64,000 nt of DNA from assembly GCF_964199755.1 (NCBI RefSeq), contig NC_133918.1, positions 310,001 through 374,000 on the forward strand, in the 5' to 3' direction. Both the position numbers and the translations under genes were made by a program. The notes beneath the pieces were generated by a model. It saw nothing but the letters and a program-made list of their open reading frames with translations. It did no database searches and was not told the DNA's origin. Below are positions 52,506-64,000 of the stretch, piece after piece. Source of the DNA: Larus michahellis. Taxonomy: Eukaryota; Chordata; Aves; Charadriiformes; Laridae. How positions within the stretch are numbered: the stretch's first letter is position 1; every line of letters begins with the position of its first letter.

Positions 52506-54752
52506 GGGTTTTAAAGATTTTTTTTTTTTTATTATTATTTTTTACTTGTTTTATTAGAAAAAAAAAAAAAAAAGCCCCTAAATTCTATGGCTTCCAGGAA
52601 GCATCAGAGACATTTAAATGCCGTTTCTGTACACTTTGTTTTAAAGCAGTAACTAAACTCGCCGTGGAACAAACGCCCTCCCGTACAATCTCAGTATTTG
52701 GACTCCTCGCTGGAAGGACAGGAATTCCAGGGGCCCTGCTGCCTCCTTGGTGCCCCCCCCGGCCCCGCAGGCTGCGGACAGAGCCGGGCAAAGGCAGCCC
52801 GTCCATGTCCCGTCCCCCCCCGCCCCCCACCGCGGCTCCTCTTCGGCCTCCGCTCGGGCCCCTCAGAGCCGATGCTCAGAACAGGCGCCGCTTCCAGTGG
52901 AAATTTAAGGCGATTTTTTTTTTTTTTTAAACATTTTTTTGTTTTGTTTGCCTCGTTGGGGAAACAGGGTCAAACGTTGCACATCACACAACCCACCCCC
53001 CCCCCCAGCGGCTGGGGGACACGGGGGGCTGCCCTGCCCCCCCCCCCGAACCCCGCTGCAGCCCAGGAGAAGCCAAAGCCGGGGTCGATCCCGAATTTCG
53101 GAGGAGGAGGGGCTGCGGCACAGAGCTCTCCCCAGGTCCCCACGTGCCCCCACGGGTGCCAAGGCAGGGCATGGTGACATCCCCCCCCCAACCCCCCCGG
53201 TTCAGGGCCTCCAGCCTCGCCCCACCAGAGACGGTCAGTTTGGACAAATGTTTCAAAGCAGCCACAGATGGTTCCGTTCCCACCCCCCCTCCTCCCCCCC
53301 CTCCCCCAAAGCCTCAGCCCCTCTCTTGGGGCAGAACAACAGGGTTTTGGTAAAGATAAGTGTGCCCCCCCCACCCCCAAATATGCCATGACCAATACAC
53401 ACAACAGCGCAGGGGTTCAGTCGTGGGGAAGCTGCAGTGCCCTGGGGGGGTGAGAAATGGGGGCAGTGGGGGGGGGGGTGTCTGTGGTGGGGGGGGTCTG
53501 TGTCTGCGTGTCCGTGTGTTTGTGTCTAAGTTGCAAAAACTCCAGTCGTCCCTGTCCCTCCCGCCCCGTTCCCCCCCCGCCTCCCGCATCAGGCCAGGCG
53601 CTGGCACAGCTGGGAGGACGCCATGCCAGCAGCGCCCACAGCGCCGGACCACTCTGACACCCTTCGCCGCGCTCACCGCGCGCCTCCGCCACCCACAGTG
53701 CCACCCACCCCGGCCACCGCCCCCCCGCCATGCCCGCGGCCACCCCGGGGGGGGGCTCGGACATGCGGCAAATGGTCTGTAAAACCAAAGAGCCGACAGA
53801 AACGCTGTCCCTGCAAACACCTAAAGATGCGGCGGAAACACACGCAGCCCTCGGGCATCCCAGCGCCAGCGACAAGCCTGCTCTGCTTTCCCACCCTGCT
53901 CTGCCCCCGACACGCACGGGTCTCAGCCAGACCGTCCTCAAGCCAGGACACCGCGTCCCCCAGCCCCTGGGAGTCACCGACCCGTTCCCGGCAGGACCAA
54001 ATACGGCCTGTATTGCTAGCAAAAGTGCATCGGAAAAATGAACTGTAAACGCATCTCCTCCCTGGCTCCCCCCGCGCACGCCCCAGCACCGCTCACCGTA
54101 CCGGAGGCCGCACTGCTCCGTCACCGAAGGCGTTAACGAAGGGGAAGGGGGGGGCCCAACGGGGGACGTGGAGCAGGGGAGCCTAAAGGAAGAGCAGAAT
54201 TCAGTAATACTGAAGATGACGGTCAAAGACTGACAACTCAGCACTCTGCACTGAGACTCACTTTAAATTAACTTAAGAGACAAAGAAGCAACAGAAAAAA
54301 AAAAAAAAAAATTCCTCCTTAGCCCACTGCTCTCGAAATTGTCTTCTGCTTCTTCTGACAGCGATGGTTCAGAGTCTGTAGAGTTGATCCCCATTTTCAA
54401 ACTAGTTATAGACTCAAAAGCAAGTGACGCTGTGGATTTGTTTCCTTTTTTTTCTTTTTTTTTTTTTTTTTTTCTTTTTTCTCTTTTTGACAGACGCAGG
54501 AACTTCAGCGAAGTTGGGCTTGGTTCGAGTAAACGGCCACGCGCCAGGCGGGTGGCGGAGGAAAGGACAAGCAGTTTGGGGAGGCCCCGCTCCCCGCCTG
54601 CGCGTGGGGCGCTGGGGGAGGCCGTCCGGCTCGGCCCCCCCCTGTCCCCGGCTGAACCGAGGGGCCGCCGCCGCCAGCTCCGCAGGTCAAGATCCAGCCG
54701 CGGCCGGAGGGAGAGGAGCCATCGCACTCGCTGCTCCACCCGGCCCGGCAGC
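52506..54752 (-). other. CSNK1G2: CSNK1G2 3' UTR
   Basis: Minus-strand sequence from the TGA down to candidate AATAAA signals at 52550-52555 and 52528-52533 (TTTATT on the plus strand). It is about 2.2 kb long with C-rich and A/T homopolymer tracts (54294-54311, 54452-54473). Which signal is used is not decidable; the difference is about 20 bp. Confidence 0.65.
52550..52555 (-). terminator. CSNK1G2: CSNK1G2 candidate poly(A) signal
   Basis: AATAAA on the minus strand, with a second copy at 52528-52533 inside an A-rich stretch. These are the first canonical signals in good context downstream of the CSNK1G2 stop. Confidence 0.6.
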
Positions 54753-57700
54753 TCACTTGCGACGCTTGGTGGTTTTCCTCTTCCTTCTCTTGAAGAAACA
54801 GCAGCACCTGGGGACGGAGGGGACGCCGTCAGCGCCCGCTGGATGCGGACGGGGTCAGCACCCCCACGGTGAGGGCAGAGCCGGGGGGGACACACGGAAA
54901 CCCCTCGGCATCTTGGTGAGCCCCATGCGGGCAGAACCGTTGCAGGAATGTCCCCAGCACACAGCAGGGGCTGGACAGGAAGCACCACGATGGCTACAGT
55001 GAGTGACACTGACCAGGACAAGGGACACTGGCCACGGCACGCAGCGCCAGCCACGGCAAACGCCAGGCAACAGAGCTGGGGTCAGGCAGGGGCTCCTGGC
55101 GAGGGAATAGCCCCGGATTTGTGCGTGGCCACCTGCGCTGGCTCTGGGCAGGACGCCTGAGCCCTGGGCCGGCCAGGGGGAGGTGGGAAGGGGCTGGGGG
55201 TGGTGGTGGCCCTGGGAGGGTCCCAGGGAGAGCAGTCGTTGCTCTAGAGCCCAGCTGCTCCTCCCCAGAGGGGACGGGACAAGGCATCCCACGGCAGCTG
55301 CCGAAACCCTCATCTGTCCTGACCCGGCGCGAGGGACAGCGGGGCCGTGTCCTTACTTTGTATCGTCTGTCACCTCCACCTCGGTGGGGGCTGTGATGGG
55401 GGCGTTTGAATGTCCTGCCGTCGGGTCGTCTGTGTTCAGCTCTCCGTTGGTGGAGCTCATCACCTGGGGAGAGGCGAGCGTCAGCGCGGGGCAGCCCACG
55501 GGGCACGGGCCGGTCCTTGGCCTCGTCCCCCACCCACAGCAGCTGCATCCCGGAGAGGTGCAGACCCAGGAGGCGGCACAGACCCCCCCCCGTGCCGGGA
55601 GCACCGAGGTCCCCACGCAGGGCAGCAGGACAGGGCCCTCGCCCAGACACAAGTGCTCGGCCTCGGCGCTGAGCTCTCCCGAGCAGCCCCATCGCACAGA
55701 GGGGTTTGATCCCCTCGGTGCCCCTGGGAGGATTCCGGCTCCCAGGAACCCCTGCACACGCCACCGGGAGAGGGGCTTAGTGGCAGCCAGCTCCAACGTG
55801 CCCAGGAGACACAAGCCCGCAAAGCTGTTAGCTCCGAGGAGACCCTGCCATGGCCGAGTGACAGCTCCTGCTCCCCGTCCCCAAACCCCAACACCGCCGG
55901 GCCCTGTGGGACTCAGCCCAGCGCCCACCCTGCGGGCTCCCGCCGGCATCGAGGTGCCCCTGGGCTCCTGCCCGCTCGTCTGGGCAGCGGGACCATTCGC
56001 GGTGCCAAGGATCCAAGTCACCAAAGCAAGGACGGGGTTGGCACAGGCAATGGGGACTTGCCTGAACCCCTCTCCTGCGCCCACTGCCCCCAGGCACAGC
56101 CAGGAGCTCCCTGGGGATGCGCAGGCCAAAGGATCGCCAAGCTGCTCGTCCCTGGCGAGGAGGCTCGGCCTTACCCAGACTCGTGGTGGAGCTGCCATCC
56201 GACAGCCACAGTGCCCAGCCGGCAGAGCTACGTCAAGCTACAGCCCCCCGAAACAAGCCCAGAGACCCCTGTGCGTCACCAACACCCCCCTGCAGTACTG
56301 GGCGCAGGCAGAGGACGGGGGGGGGTTTGCAGAGCAAGAGCAGGGAGCAGCCGCCGTGGCAGGGAGGGGACACGGGACAGGAAGAGCTGGGCAGAGCGTG
56401 AGGATGGTCTGCCCCAGCCCTGTGATGGCAGCTGGGCCCAAGCCCAGGACTGAGCACTGGCAGAGCTTCACCGTGGAGCAGCAGGAACGAGCAGCAGCGG
56501 CGGGGACGGAAGCAGAGTCGGAGGAAGCAGCGCAGGTCCAGCCGGGGGCAGCCCACCACGGATGCCCTGCCATCCGCGTGGGCTGGACCCCACCAGCCCA
56601 AGGGGGCCAAGCGGCAGAGGGCAGAGGGCTGCGAGGGCAGCGAGCACGCGGCCGACAGCACGAGCGCAGGACTGAGCGGGGAGATGAGGGCGAGGAGTGC
56701 TCAGGGAAAGGGCTCGAAGTCGTCGCTCCAGTCAAACAAGGAGGCAGGGGGAGGTCCCCACGTGGGATAAGGCCGCAGTGTCCGGCTCTGCTGGGATGAG
56801 CGGCACTGGGGGGCAGAGCTCGGTGTCCAGATGGTTGCTCGTGCTGCTGCGTGGCACACAGCCAGCGCTTCATCCATCTCTAATCGCCCTCTGAGTCCCA
56901 CTGGCAGCGCCAAGGGAGCCCGGCAGCCCCTGGGAAGCGGCGCCAGCCTCGTCTGCGAGCCCCGAGCGTCACGCACCACGGGGACAGGGCAGCACAGTCC
57001 ACGTGCTGCAGCCTCGGCAAGACCTTGGGCATGCGCGGCCCCGATGCTGCCCTGTGGCGGGGGAGCGGGGCTCATCCCCTGGCATGGCTGGCAGACAAAC
57101 GTTGGCTTGTGCCTGGCTGTACAGGCAGGTCGCGTGGCGCAGGTTGGCTCTGCTCCCTCCCGCCCCTGCCCTCGGCGCATGGTTGCATGTACCTGGACGG
57201 ACCCCCCGAGCCTGCCGGCTGCCAGGTGAGCTCCCAAAGGCTCCTCGGCAGGCTGCCCACTGGCCTGAGGATCCCACAACTCCGTCCCCTCGGGCGGCTG
57301 CTCGCGACAGGCAGGAGGAACAGAATGAAAAGAAACAAAAGAAAAGAATAGAGGAAGAATGGGGAAAAGAAGGGAGAGGTGGAGGGAAGGGGCAGGGAGA
57401 AGAGTGGCAAAGGGAGTTGAGAAAATAAGACATGCAAAAGCAAAAACATGACCGGAGCAGCTCGAGTTTGTGATTGCAGAGGGCACTCGCGCAGCACCAT
57501 CCTGGCAGCTCCCCAAGAGCCATCCCTGCGGTGACACCGTGGGTCTGCATCCTCCCTGCCACAGACACACACACACGCTCCAGCAATGGAACTGGGCTCT
57601 TCCCCCGCACCGGGCACGTCCTCTCCGGGCGGCTGAGGACACACCGCCCTGCGGAGCACAGCCAGCCCCGCGCAGGGCCAGCGGCTGCGTTTCAGAGTGT

Positions 57701-60700
57701 GCTGGGACAGCAGTGCCGCTCGCTGCGCGGGGAGATGCAGTCGGGCCGAGGAGATGCCGCCGGCCGCTCTCCTGCGAGCGGAATGTTCTGAGGCTGACGC
57801 AGATCTTTGCGGGGCGATTGAGTAAGCGAGCTGTGCTGCTCCTCAAGGGTACCAGGCTCCTCGGCTCTCCAACAGCGGAGGAGCACCCGGCTGCCAAACC
57901 CTCGCCGCGGTGAGTGTGGCACAGCCCCTCCTCATCCCCGGGTTGGAAACTGCTCCCACGCTGTGGGAGTTTTTTGTGCTTTTCCCCCTGCCCTCGAGAA
58001 GGGATGTCAAACATTTCTTGGAGGATGGAGGCCGAAAGCAGATTAAGATCTTCCCAGGAATGAACCAGAGACGCTTTGAAGATGTCACCCTCCCCCTAAG
58101 GAAGTGCTGCCCAGCGAGAGCCAGGGCTGTCCCAGGCTCCTCCTGCTCAGCCCACAGCAGCAAGGGGCTGGGCCGACACGTGGGTGAGGGAAGAGAGGGT
58201 GCTGCACCCTCAGCTCCAGCCCCTTTGCAGGTGCCCTGCTCCCTGTGGAGGTTCAAGGCAAGAGGATGAGGGTCTGTATGGGGACCGCTGGGGAAACGCG
58301 TGAGGTTTGCTCTTGACGGCAGCAGTCCCAAAGCCGTGTTTCCTGCACCAGGGTAGGACAGATCACCTCACCGGAGAACTGCCGGGCAGCTCAGCTTCTT
58401 TCCCACAGAGACCCAGGCAGGGAGCTGCCTGCACAGCTCTGTCCGTCTCCCTTCCCTGCCCTGGGCTGCTCCCAGCTCAGCCCCATGTGCCCTACTGGTT
58501 CCCAGGGCAAAGCCAGCCCCTCTCTCCAGCACGGGGCCACACACTGCCCAAGCTGCCCCACAAATCCACCCCTGCGGCCCAGGCAACTCCCTCCCATGTC
58601 CCGTGTCCCCACCTTATTGATGAAAGTGGCACCGTGAACAGAGCAGCAACTTACTCCCTCGAGGATGCAGCACCCAAGACATTGTCCTTAGCACACGGTG
58701 GCTCAGCCCGTACCATGCCCACACCCACTGGCCAGTGCTAAACCCTGCAGCTTGCCAGCTGAAGCCCAGGCCTGGCTCTTCCCTGCCGTGCCACAGCCTC
58801 CCACGGCTGCTTCCTCCCGCTTCTGCCAGGCCACCTGGCTCCAGGGATGCCGCCCTGGTCCCCCTGCTAGCACGGGCTCAGACCTGCAGGGAGGACGCCC
58901 TTCCACAGACAGCACTGGGGAAAAAAGGATGCTCCAGTCCCTGCCACCATCCAGAGGCCCCACTGGGCTCCATGGGTCCGTGGAGCAGAAGCCCGAGCTG
59001 TGCGCGACCGCAATGCTGTGCCCCGGCTGGGGCAGTGCCACCGCTCACCTGGTGTTTGGTGTGTGGCTGTGCTTTGTCTCCTCTGTTCGGGGGCTGCACC
59101 TGCACCTCACTGTGCATCGTGCCGATGGGCGTGGGCTGGGAACACAAGGACAACATCAGCCACGGCACAGCATCCCTCCTGCCACCCCACACTCCCTGAT
59201 CCAACATCTGGCCAAATACGCAAAACACCCCAGAATCAGGGCCTGATCCCAGCCCTTTCCCCCACCCAGCAGCTTCGTGCGTGGCGTTTGTCTGCAGCGA
59301 GCACCCGGAGGGTACCAATGGCAGAAAGCGAGGTGGCAACTCGACTGCTGGGTTCCCCTTGGCTCCAGCAGCTTCAAATTTCTGTGTCACAGCTTTAACT
59401 CATTGGCACAACAGCCCCATCTTGGAACTGGCTCTCAGTGTCTGGTGAGGACTGGTGGAGCTGATCTCTTGGGCATGGATGTGCGCGGCAGGGATGACTG
59501 CCGACCTGCATCCTCCCTGGCTGCTGCTGCAGACCACGCTGACTCCCCCACCGCGCTGCCCACTGCTCCCTGGGCACCGTCTGCCACTTCGCCTGTCCCC
59601 GCTCCCTTGCCACTCACCAAGGGTTTTCCTGCCCAGTCGTATTCATAGTCGAACACGTAACCGTTCCTCTCGAACAAGTCTGTGAAGAGCTTCCGCAGGT
59701 AGTCGTAGTCTGGCTTCTCAAAGAAATCCAGCCGCCGCACATAGCGCAAGTATGTGGCCATCTCCTCTGTGGGGACACAGGGGGCTCAGTTGGGGCAGGG
59801 GGACAAGGTGCCAGGCCAGCAGGCTCTGGGGCCAGGCGCGGGCCAGGGACAGGCCATGCAGAGTGCCCTCACCTGGGAAGTTCTCACAGAGCACCTCCAC
59901 TGGAGTGGCTCTTTTGGTGTCGCCGATCTTCTGATACCGCTCCTTTAGCGTGTCAGCCTGGCAGAGACAAGCAGCAGGTCAGCATGAGGGCCAGGCATGT
60001 CCCTGGGAGGGGGAAGGCACTGGGTACCACCAGACTATGAACGGTTTCTTGGTCCCCCTTTTCCAGGTATAAGGGAGAGCTCATTGCCAGGGAATCCCCT
60101 TACCCAGGGCAGGTCTGGAGGACAAATGCCAGGGAGTACAGTTCCAGGACACCCACCACAAGAGCAGCTGGGATACCCGCAAAGTGGGAGGGACACAGAG
60201 AGGGGGACACTTACAGCCGCTCAGCACAGCGAGGGCCTGGCACAGAACTCAGAGCAACAGCCCCTGTATCTGGTGGGCTGCCAACCCTCCAACACCCCGG
60301 AGGCCAAAACTTTCCCCTACCCAAACCCTGATGCTGCCCATGCCAGGGCAGAGCCAGACTCACGGGGCAGCTGTGCCCAGGGACAGTGGGAGCTGGCGGT
60401 TACCTTGAGGCCTTGCCAAGGGAGGCTCCCGCGGAGGAAGTACATAAACATGTGCCCTAATGCTTCCAGGTCGTCCCTGCGGCTTTGTTCTGCATGGAAA
60501 AAAAAAGATATGGGCATGTTTCCACTACAGCCACCTTCTCTGTCCCTGCCAGACCCTGCAGCACCCCAAGTCCCCTGGACAACATCACGGGCTGAAGAGC
60601 AGTAGAGGCAGTTTGTCTCCAGTCCCACCTCTGGCACGGGGGAGCTCGCACTCTGCAGTCCCCTTCCCTTTCCCTTTCAGCCAAGAGGCAGGGCACAGTA

Positions 60701-62661
60701 TGCACACACCTTTCCCGAGGTGGGTGTTGATGCTCATGTAGCGTGCTGTCCCTGTCAGGCTCTTGTGCTCTCGGTAGGGGATGTGTTTTTTGGTCTCAGG
60801 GTCAATATACTCTTTGGCCAGGCCAAAATCAATGATGTGGATGGTGTGCTGCCGCTTGCTGCCCGGCCGCCCCACCAGGAAGTTCTCTGGCTTGACGTCT
60901 CTGTAGATCAGGCTTTTGGTGTGGACGTACTCCATCCGTGTGATCTGGGGGCAGAAGGAGACATCAGCACCATGGCAGAAATGCACCATGCATCCTGCAT
61001 GCATCCCTGCACCCTCCTGCCCTGGGCCCAGCTCTGCTCTGATTGCCTTGTCCCCAGCCAGCAACCCTGCTCCTCTCAGCCCGTACCTGGGTTGAAAGGA
61101 CGGGGACCCGTCACCCTGGGTTGAAAGGATGGGGACAACAAGTCCTCCAGCCCTGGAAGACACCCTCGGTCTGGCCGCATCTCGTCACAGCAAGAGATGC
61201 TTGGTTGTGCTCAGAGAGGGGCTGTGTGAGGGTGAGGGAGAGTCCTCCTACATCAGGGAGAGGGAGACGTATGGAGGGAGGCGGACGGACTGGGATTTGC
61301 CAGCAGCATCCCCTGCAGACTGCCGGGCACATCCCCTCTTCCCCTCTCCTTCCCTGCGGATCCCCACAACAGCCAGATCACCGTGCCGGGGTGAGCCACG
61401 CAGAGCTGCAGGCAAAGCCGAGGTGCTGCGCTCACCAGCTGGATCGCGATCATCAGGACGGTCTTGAGCGTGAAGGTCCGATCACACAGATCAAAGAGAT
61501 CTTCTAGGCTGGGTCCCAGCAGCTCCAACACCATGGCGTTGTACTTCCCGCAGGGGCCAAAGTAGTAAACCTGAGGAATTCCTTCTGCAAGAAACGGAGC
61601 AGGGGCTGTCAGGGCTTCCCACAGGGCTGAACAGCACACAGCCATGCTGCCATGGCCATGCCATTGCTGGAGCCAGGATGGGGGGCTGCGGATGGGGGGA
61701 TGTCTCTGCACTGCCCTCCCTCCACGCCGCAGCCAGCCTGGCTCTGCTGTTGGCAGGAGGGAGAACGAGGGAGCTCCATCTGCATCCCTGACTGCTGTGG
61801 GGGCGGTGGGGGGAAAGAACTAAATAAAAAGGGATTAAAGATTAGACGTGGCTCCGTGTTAAAATCAGCTTCTCCCAGCCAAGCAGATGGGCAGGAGTCC
61901 CTCGTGCCGGGAAGCAAATTTGCGGCGTCACATTTATAGGAAGCCTCCCTTTCCCAGCCCTGTTGCCTGGGCGGGCAGCTCCCCGCGGCAGCTCAGCCCA
62001 GCCCCATACCTGCATTGCCGAGCTGTTTGTAGAACCGATACTCCAGGTGCAGCTGGGGGGCCCGGGATTTTATGGGTTCCTTGGAGGAGAGAAGGAGAAC
62101 GGTTAAGGCTGTTGTAGAGAGCAGGATGTTAAGGAGGTCTGGGTGTCAGACACCTCCTTCACATGCTGGCAGCAGCTGGACTGAGAGCAGTTGGAGTTGA
62201 CAAAAACTAGTATAAAATGGAGATGAAGCCTCAGGGGACAAAGAGAAAACCAGCCCATAAGGGAGCCAGATCCACCCCCTCCAGAGAGATCGGGGCGCTG
62301 AGGTAGACATTAATGGGAGCAGGTATCAGTGGGGACCACTCTCGCCTGGAGGTCTCTCTGCCTCCGGCACTGTCTGAGCTCAGCACAGGCCGCAGCGAGG
62401 TCCTGGAGAAGCAAAGACCCAGCTCTTCTCTCCCCAGGTCCAGATCACCCCACCTGCAGTGACATGTGTTTCTTTGCCTGCCCTCAATTCCTAGCAGCGA
62501 GCACAGCCCCCCATGCAGCCATCCATCCATTACCTACCGCAACCCACTCTAACAGAAGGGCAAACAATCTCCTTCCCAGGTGGCCTGAACAATCACCACC
62601 CTGAGCACGGAGGGACTCACCAATTTGATAGCTACGTATTCGTTCGTGTAGAGGTTCTTTC
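54753..62661 (-). CDS. CSNK1G2: Casein kinase 1 gamma 2 (N-terminus beyond window)
   Basis: A membrane-anchored Ser/Thr kinase; CK1-gamma phosphorylates LRP6 in Wnt signalling (family knowledge). Ten minus-strand exons join in frame: 62661-62621, 62079-62010, 61584-61436, 60944-60710, 60489-60404, 59957-59873, 59766-59618, 59135-59049, 55463-55357, 54807-54753. They encode about 353 aa from [14 protein letters not shown] to the stop, close to the 352 expected after that point in the 415-aa human protein; the missing part is the N-terminal tail and glycine loop. Visible features are the VAIK lysine, RDVKPENF catalytic loop, [13 protein letters not shown], the CK1 [15 protein letters not shown] segment and [20 protein letters not shown]. 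The C-terminal [11 protein letters not shown] supplies cysteines expected to be palmitoylated, beside a basic patch. One donor is GTGTGT rather than GTRAGT. Paralogues G1 and G3 are less likely because of synteny with BTBD2 and MKNK2. Confidence 0.96.
55464..59048 (-). other. CSNK1G2: CSNK1G2 penultimate long intron
   Basis: 3.6 kb between the exon ending KTKHQ-like residues (59049) and the VMSSTNGEL exon (55463). It is GC-rich, with a polypurine tract at about 57308-57445. No other gene was recognised; long open frames here are composition artefacts. Confidence 0.7.
57308..57445. repeat. Polypurine tract
   Basis: About 135 bases that are almost entirely A and G on the plus strand (pyrimidine on the CSNK1G2 transcript). 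Long purine/pyrimidine asymmetry can form triplex DNA. It is intronic. Confidence 0.8.
61086..61143. repeat. 29-bp tandem duplication in a CSNK1G2 intron
   Basis: Two adjacent copies beginning CCTGGGTTGAAAGGA, at 61086 and 61115, give a 29-bp period with few differences. Confidence 0.85.
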
Positions 62662-64000
62662 CTGCAGGGAGAGACACGAAAAAGGCAATTGAAAGCAAGT
62701 GAGCCTTTGCATTAACCCCACGTCGCACCCGCCACAGTCCCCTGAGGGCTCCTGGGCTGCAGAACATCCCGAACAGGTTCGGTGGCTCCCACAACACATA
62801 AACAGTCCTTGAGGCATGAGCAGGAGCAGGAACCCACTGTGGGGAGTTACAACATGCCTGTTAATTACCCCAAGATGGGGTACGTGGATTCCTCTGGGAT
62901 GGGCAGGCTGCTGGGGGGCTGGAGCCAAGTCTGCTGGGAGGGGGCAGCGTCCCAGTCCGGGCCTGCAGGGATGGGACTGGCCAAGGCAGGAACAAGGCTG
63001 GGACTTGATGCTTCTCCCAGCCACATCCCTGCATGGAGAGGCGCCACACTGCTCTGGGAGGGCTGCCCAGAGTTGGGGGATGCTGCTTTGTGGGCAGTGG
63101 GACCACGAAGAGGGTGGCAGGGAGGAAAGGCCCCCAGGAGCACTGGGGCAGCTTGAGGCATTGAAGACACCGCAGGTAGGTGGAAATCCCTTCCCCAGGG
63201 CTGGGGTCGCTCCTGGGGTTGGCACACACGTGTGTGTGTGCACGTGCGTGAGGCTCAACCTCATCCTTCAGGATGCTCCCACCCACCCGAGGGTGCAGGG
63301 GAAGCCAGGAGTAGACCCAAGCACGGCCCAGACCGAACGAGGAGGAGCTGAAGGCCCCGATGTGCCGTGGGGAGGGCCAGACAACTGTCCCCAAGTGCCC
63401 AGGAGAGCTGAAAGGGCAGCTGTGCCACCCCAAACCCCTGCAAACGACTTCCTAGAGTTATGGGAGTTTTCACACTACAGAAAGGCGTACAGAACTAACG
63501 GTGTCTGCGCATCTCCCTCCTCACCCCAGAGAGCCAGGAGGGCAGGAGGAAGGTGTTACACCTGGGAAGTGTCAGTACAACCTCCGCCCCAGGTCCATAA
63601 AGGCAAAGATGAAAGAGGTTTGCAGAAATATCTGAGCGCCCTTCTGCCAGAGCCCCCAGGACACCGAGGAGAGGGGAGTTACCCGCAGCAGGTTCCCCCC
63701 CATGGCACGCAGAGCCAGCAGACGCGCAACCCCACTGCCTGGCATGTGCGTATCTGATGGAGCTGCATTTGTCTTCTCGGATTTTCTCCAAGCAATTTGC
63801 TCAGGGAACAAGCTCCTCCTGGCATAAGATTTCATCTGCTCCAACGGCTGCGCTCCACCTGAAGCAGCAATAAATCCTTGCCGGGTGACATCAGAGCCAG
63901 CTGCTGAGTGCCAGAGTCGGCGGCAGGATTACGGGAAGAGGGATGAATGGGAGATATTAATGGAGCGGCTCCTCGGACGAACAGGCTCTGCAGCCAAGGA
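62662..64000 (-). other. CSNK1G2: CSNK1G2 upstream intron, running off the window
   Basis: The sequence preceding the GKNLYTNEY exon on the minus strand. The exon that should encode the glycine loop (VGKKIGCGNFGELRLG in the family) is not present, so it lies beyond 64000. A short TG run occurs near 63223-63250. Nothing else was recognised. Confidence 0.7.

Noticed and set aside
55183-56799. 538-codon plus-strand frame antisense to CSNK1G2
   Set aside because: It overlaps a confirmed CSNK1G2 exon on the other strand. Composition is low-complexity, with no family match or splice structure.
56701-58014. 437-codon minus-strand frame within a CSNK1G2 intron
   Set aside because: Same strand as CSNK1G2, but no part matches the kinase and the flanking exons splice in frame without it; it runs through the polypurine tract.

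Overview
This window looks like GC-rich bird nuclear DNA. Evidence for a bird is the set of CR1 retrotransposon copies with CR1-type 3' ends (runs of ATTCTATG), multi-exon vertebrate genes with short GT-AG introns, CpG-island promoters and many G or C homopolymers. Gene order MKNK2(+) - BTBD2(+) - CSNK1G2(-) is the order, with the same relative orientations, that I know from human 19p13.3. In chicken I would expect this block on a GC-rich microchromosome; the species cannot be fixed from the sequence.

Layout. 1-5400 is upstream DNA with no recognisable gene, rich in simple and tandem repeats, including two minisatellites (about 10 bp period at 2.54-3.18 kb; about 42 bp period at 4.39-5.4 kb) and a CCAAT/CpG cluster near 3.9-4.1 kb. 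5465-18032 is MKNK2: TATA box, noncoding first exon, 13 coding exons (470 aa) and a 3.6 kb 3' UTR. 18.4-20.6 kb holds an AT-rich unclassified insert and a 5'-truncated CR1 whose reverse transcriptase frame is still open. 20.6-25.9 kb is intergenic. 25.87-26.23 kb is a third minisatellite, touching the BTBD2 CpG island. 26543-51262 is BTBD2: 9 coding exons, 525 aa, and a 2.7 kb 3' UTR that contains a CR1 fragment; intron 1 carries a decayed RPL23A processed pseudogene and intron 5 an antisense CR1. 51.3-52.5 kb is a short gap between convergent 3' ends. 52510-62661 is the 3' part of CSNK1G2 on the minus strand (10 coding exons, about 353 aa); its N-terminal exons lie beyond the right edge, and 62662-64000 is intron.

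Functions. MKNK2 encodes the MAPK-activated eIF4E kinase MNK2, CSNK1G2 a membrane-anchored casein kinase 1 gamma, and BTBD2 a BTB-BACK-PHR protein of the kind that serves as an adaptor. They are neighbours by conserved synteny and do not form a pathway unit. I did not find a convincing new biological system. The most unusual sequence features are the promoter-proximal minisatellites, a G18/C15 inverted repeat just upstream of the MKNK2 exon encoding the DFD motif, and opposed CR1 copies in the BTBD2 transcript.
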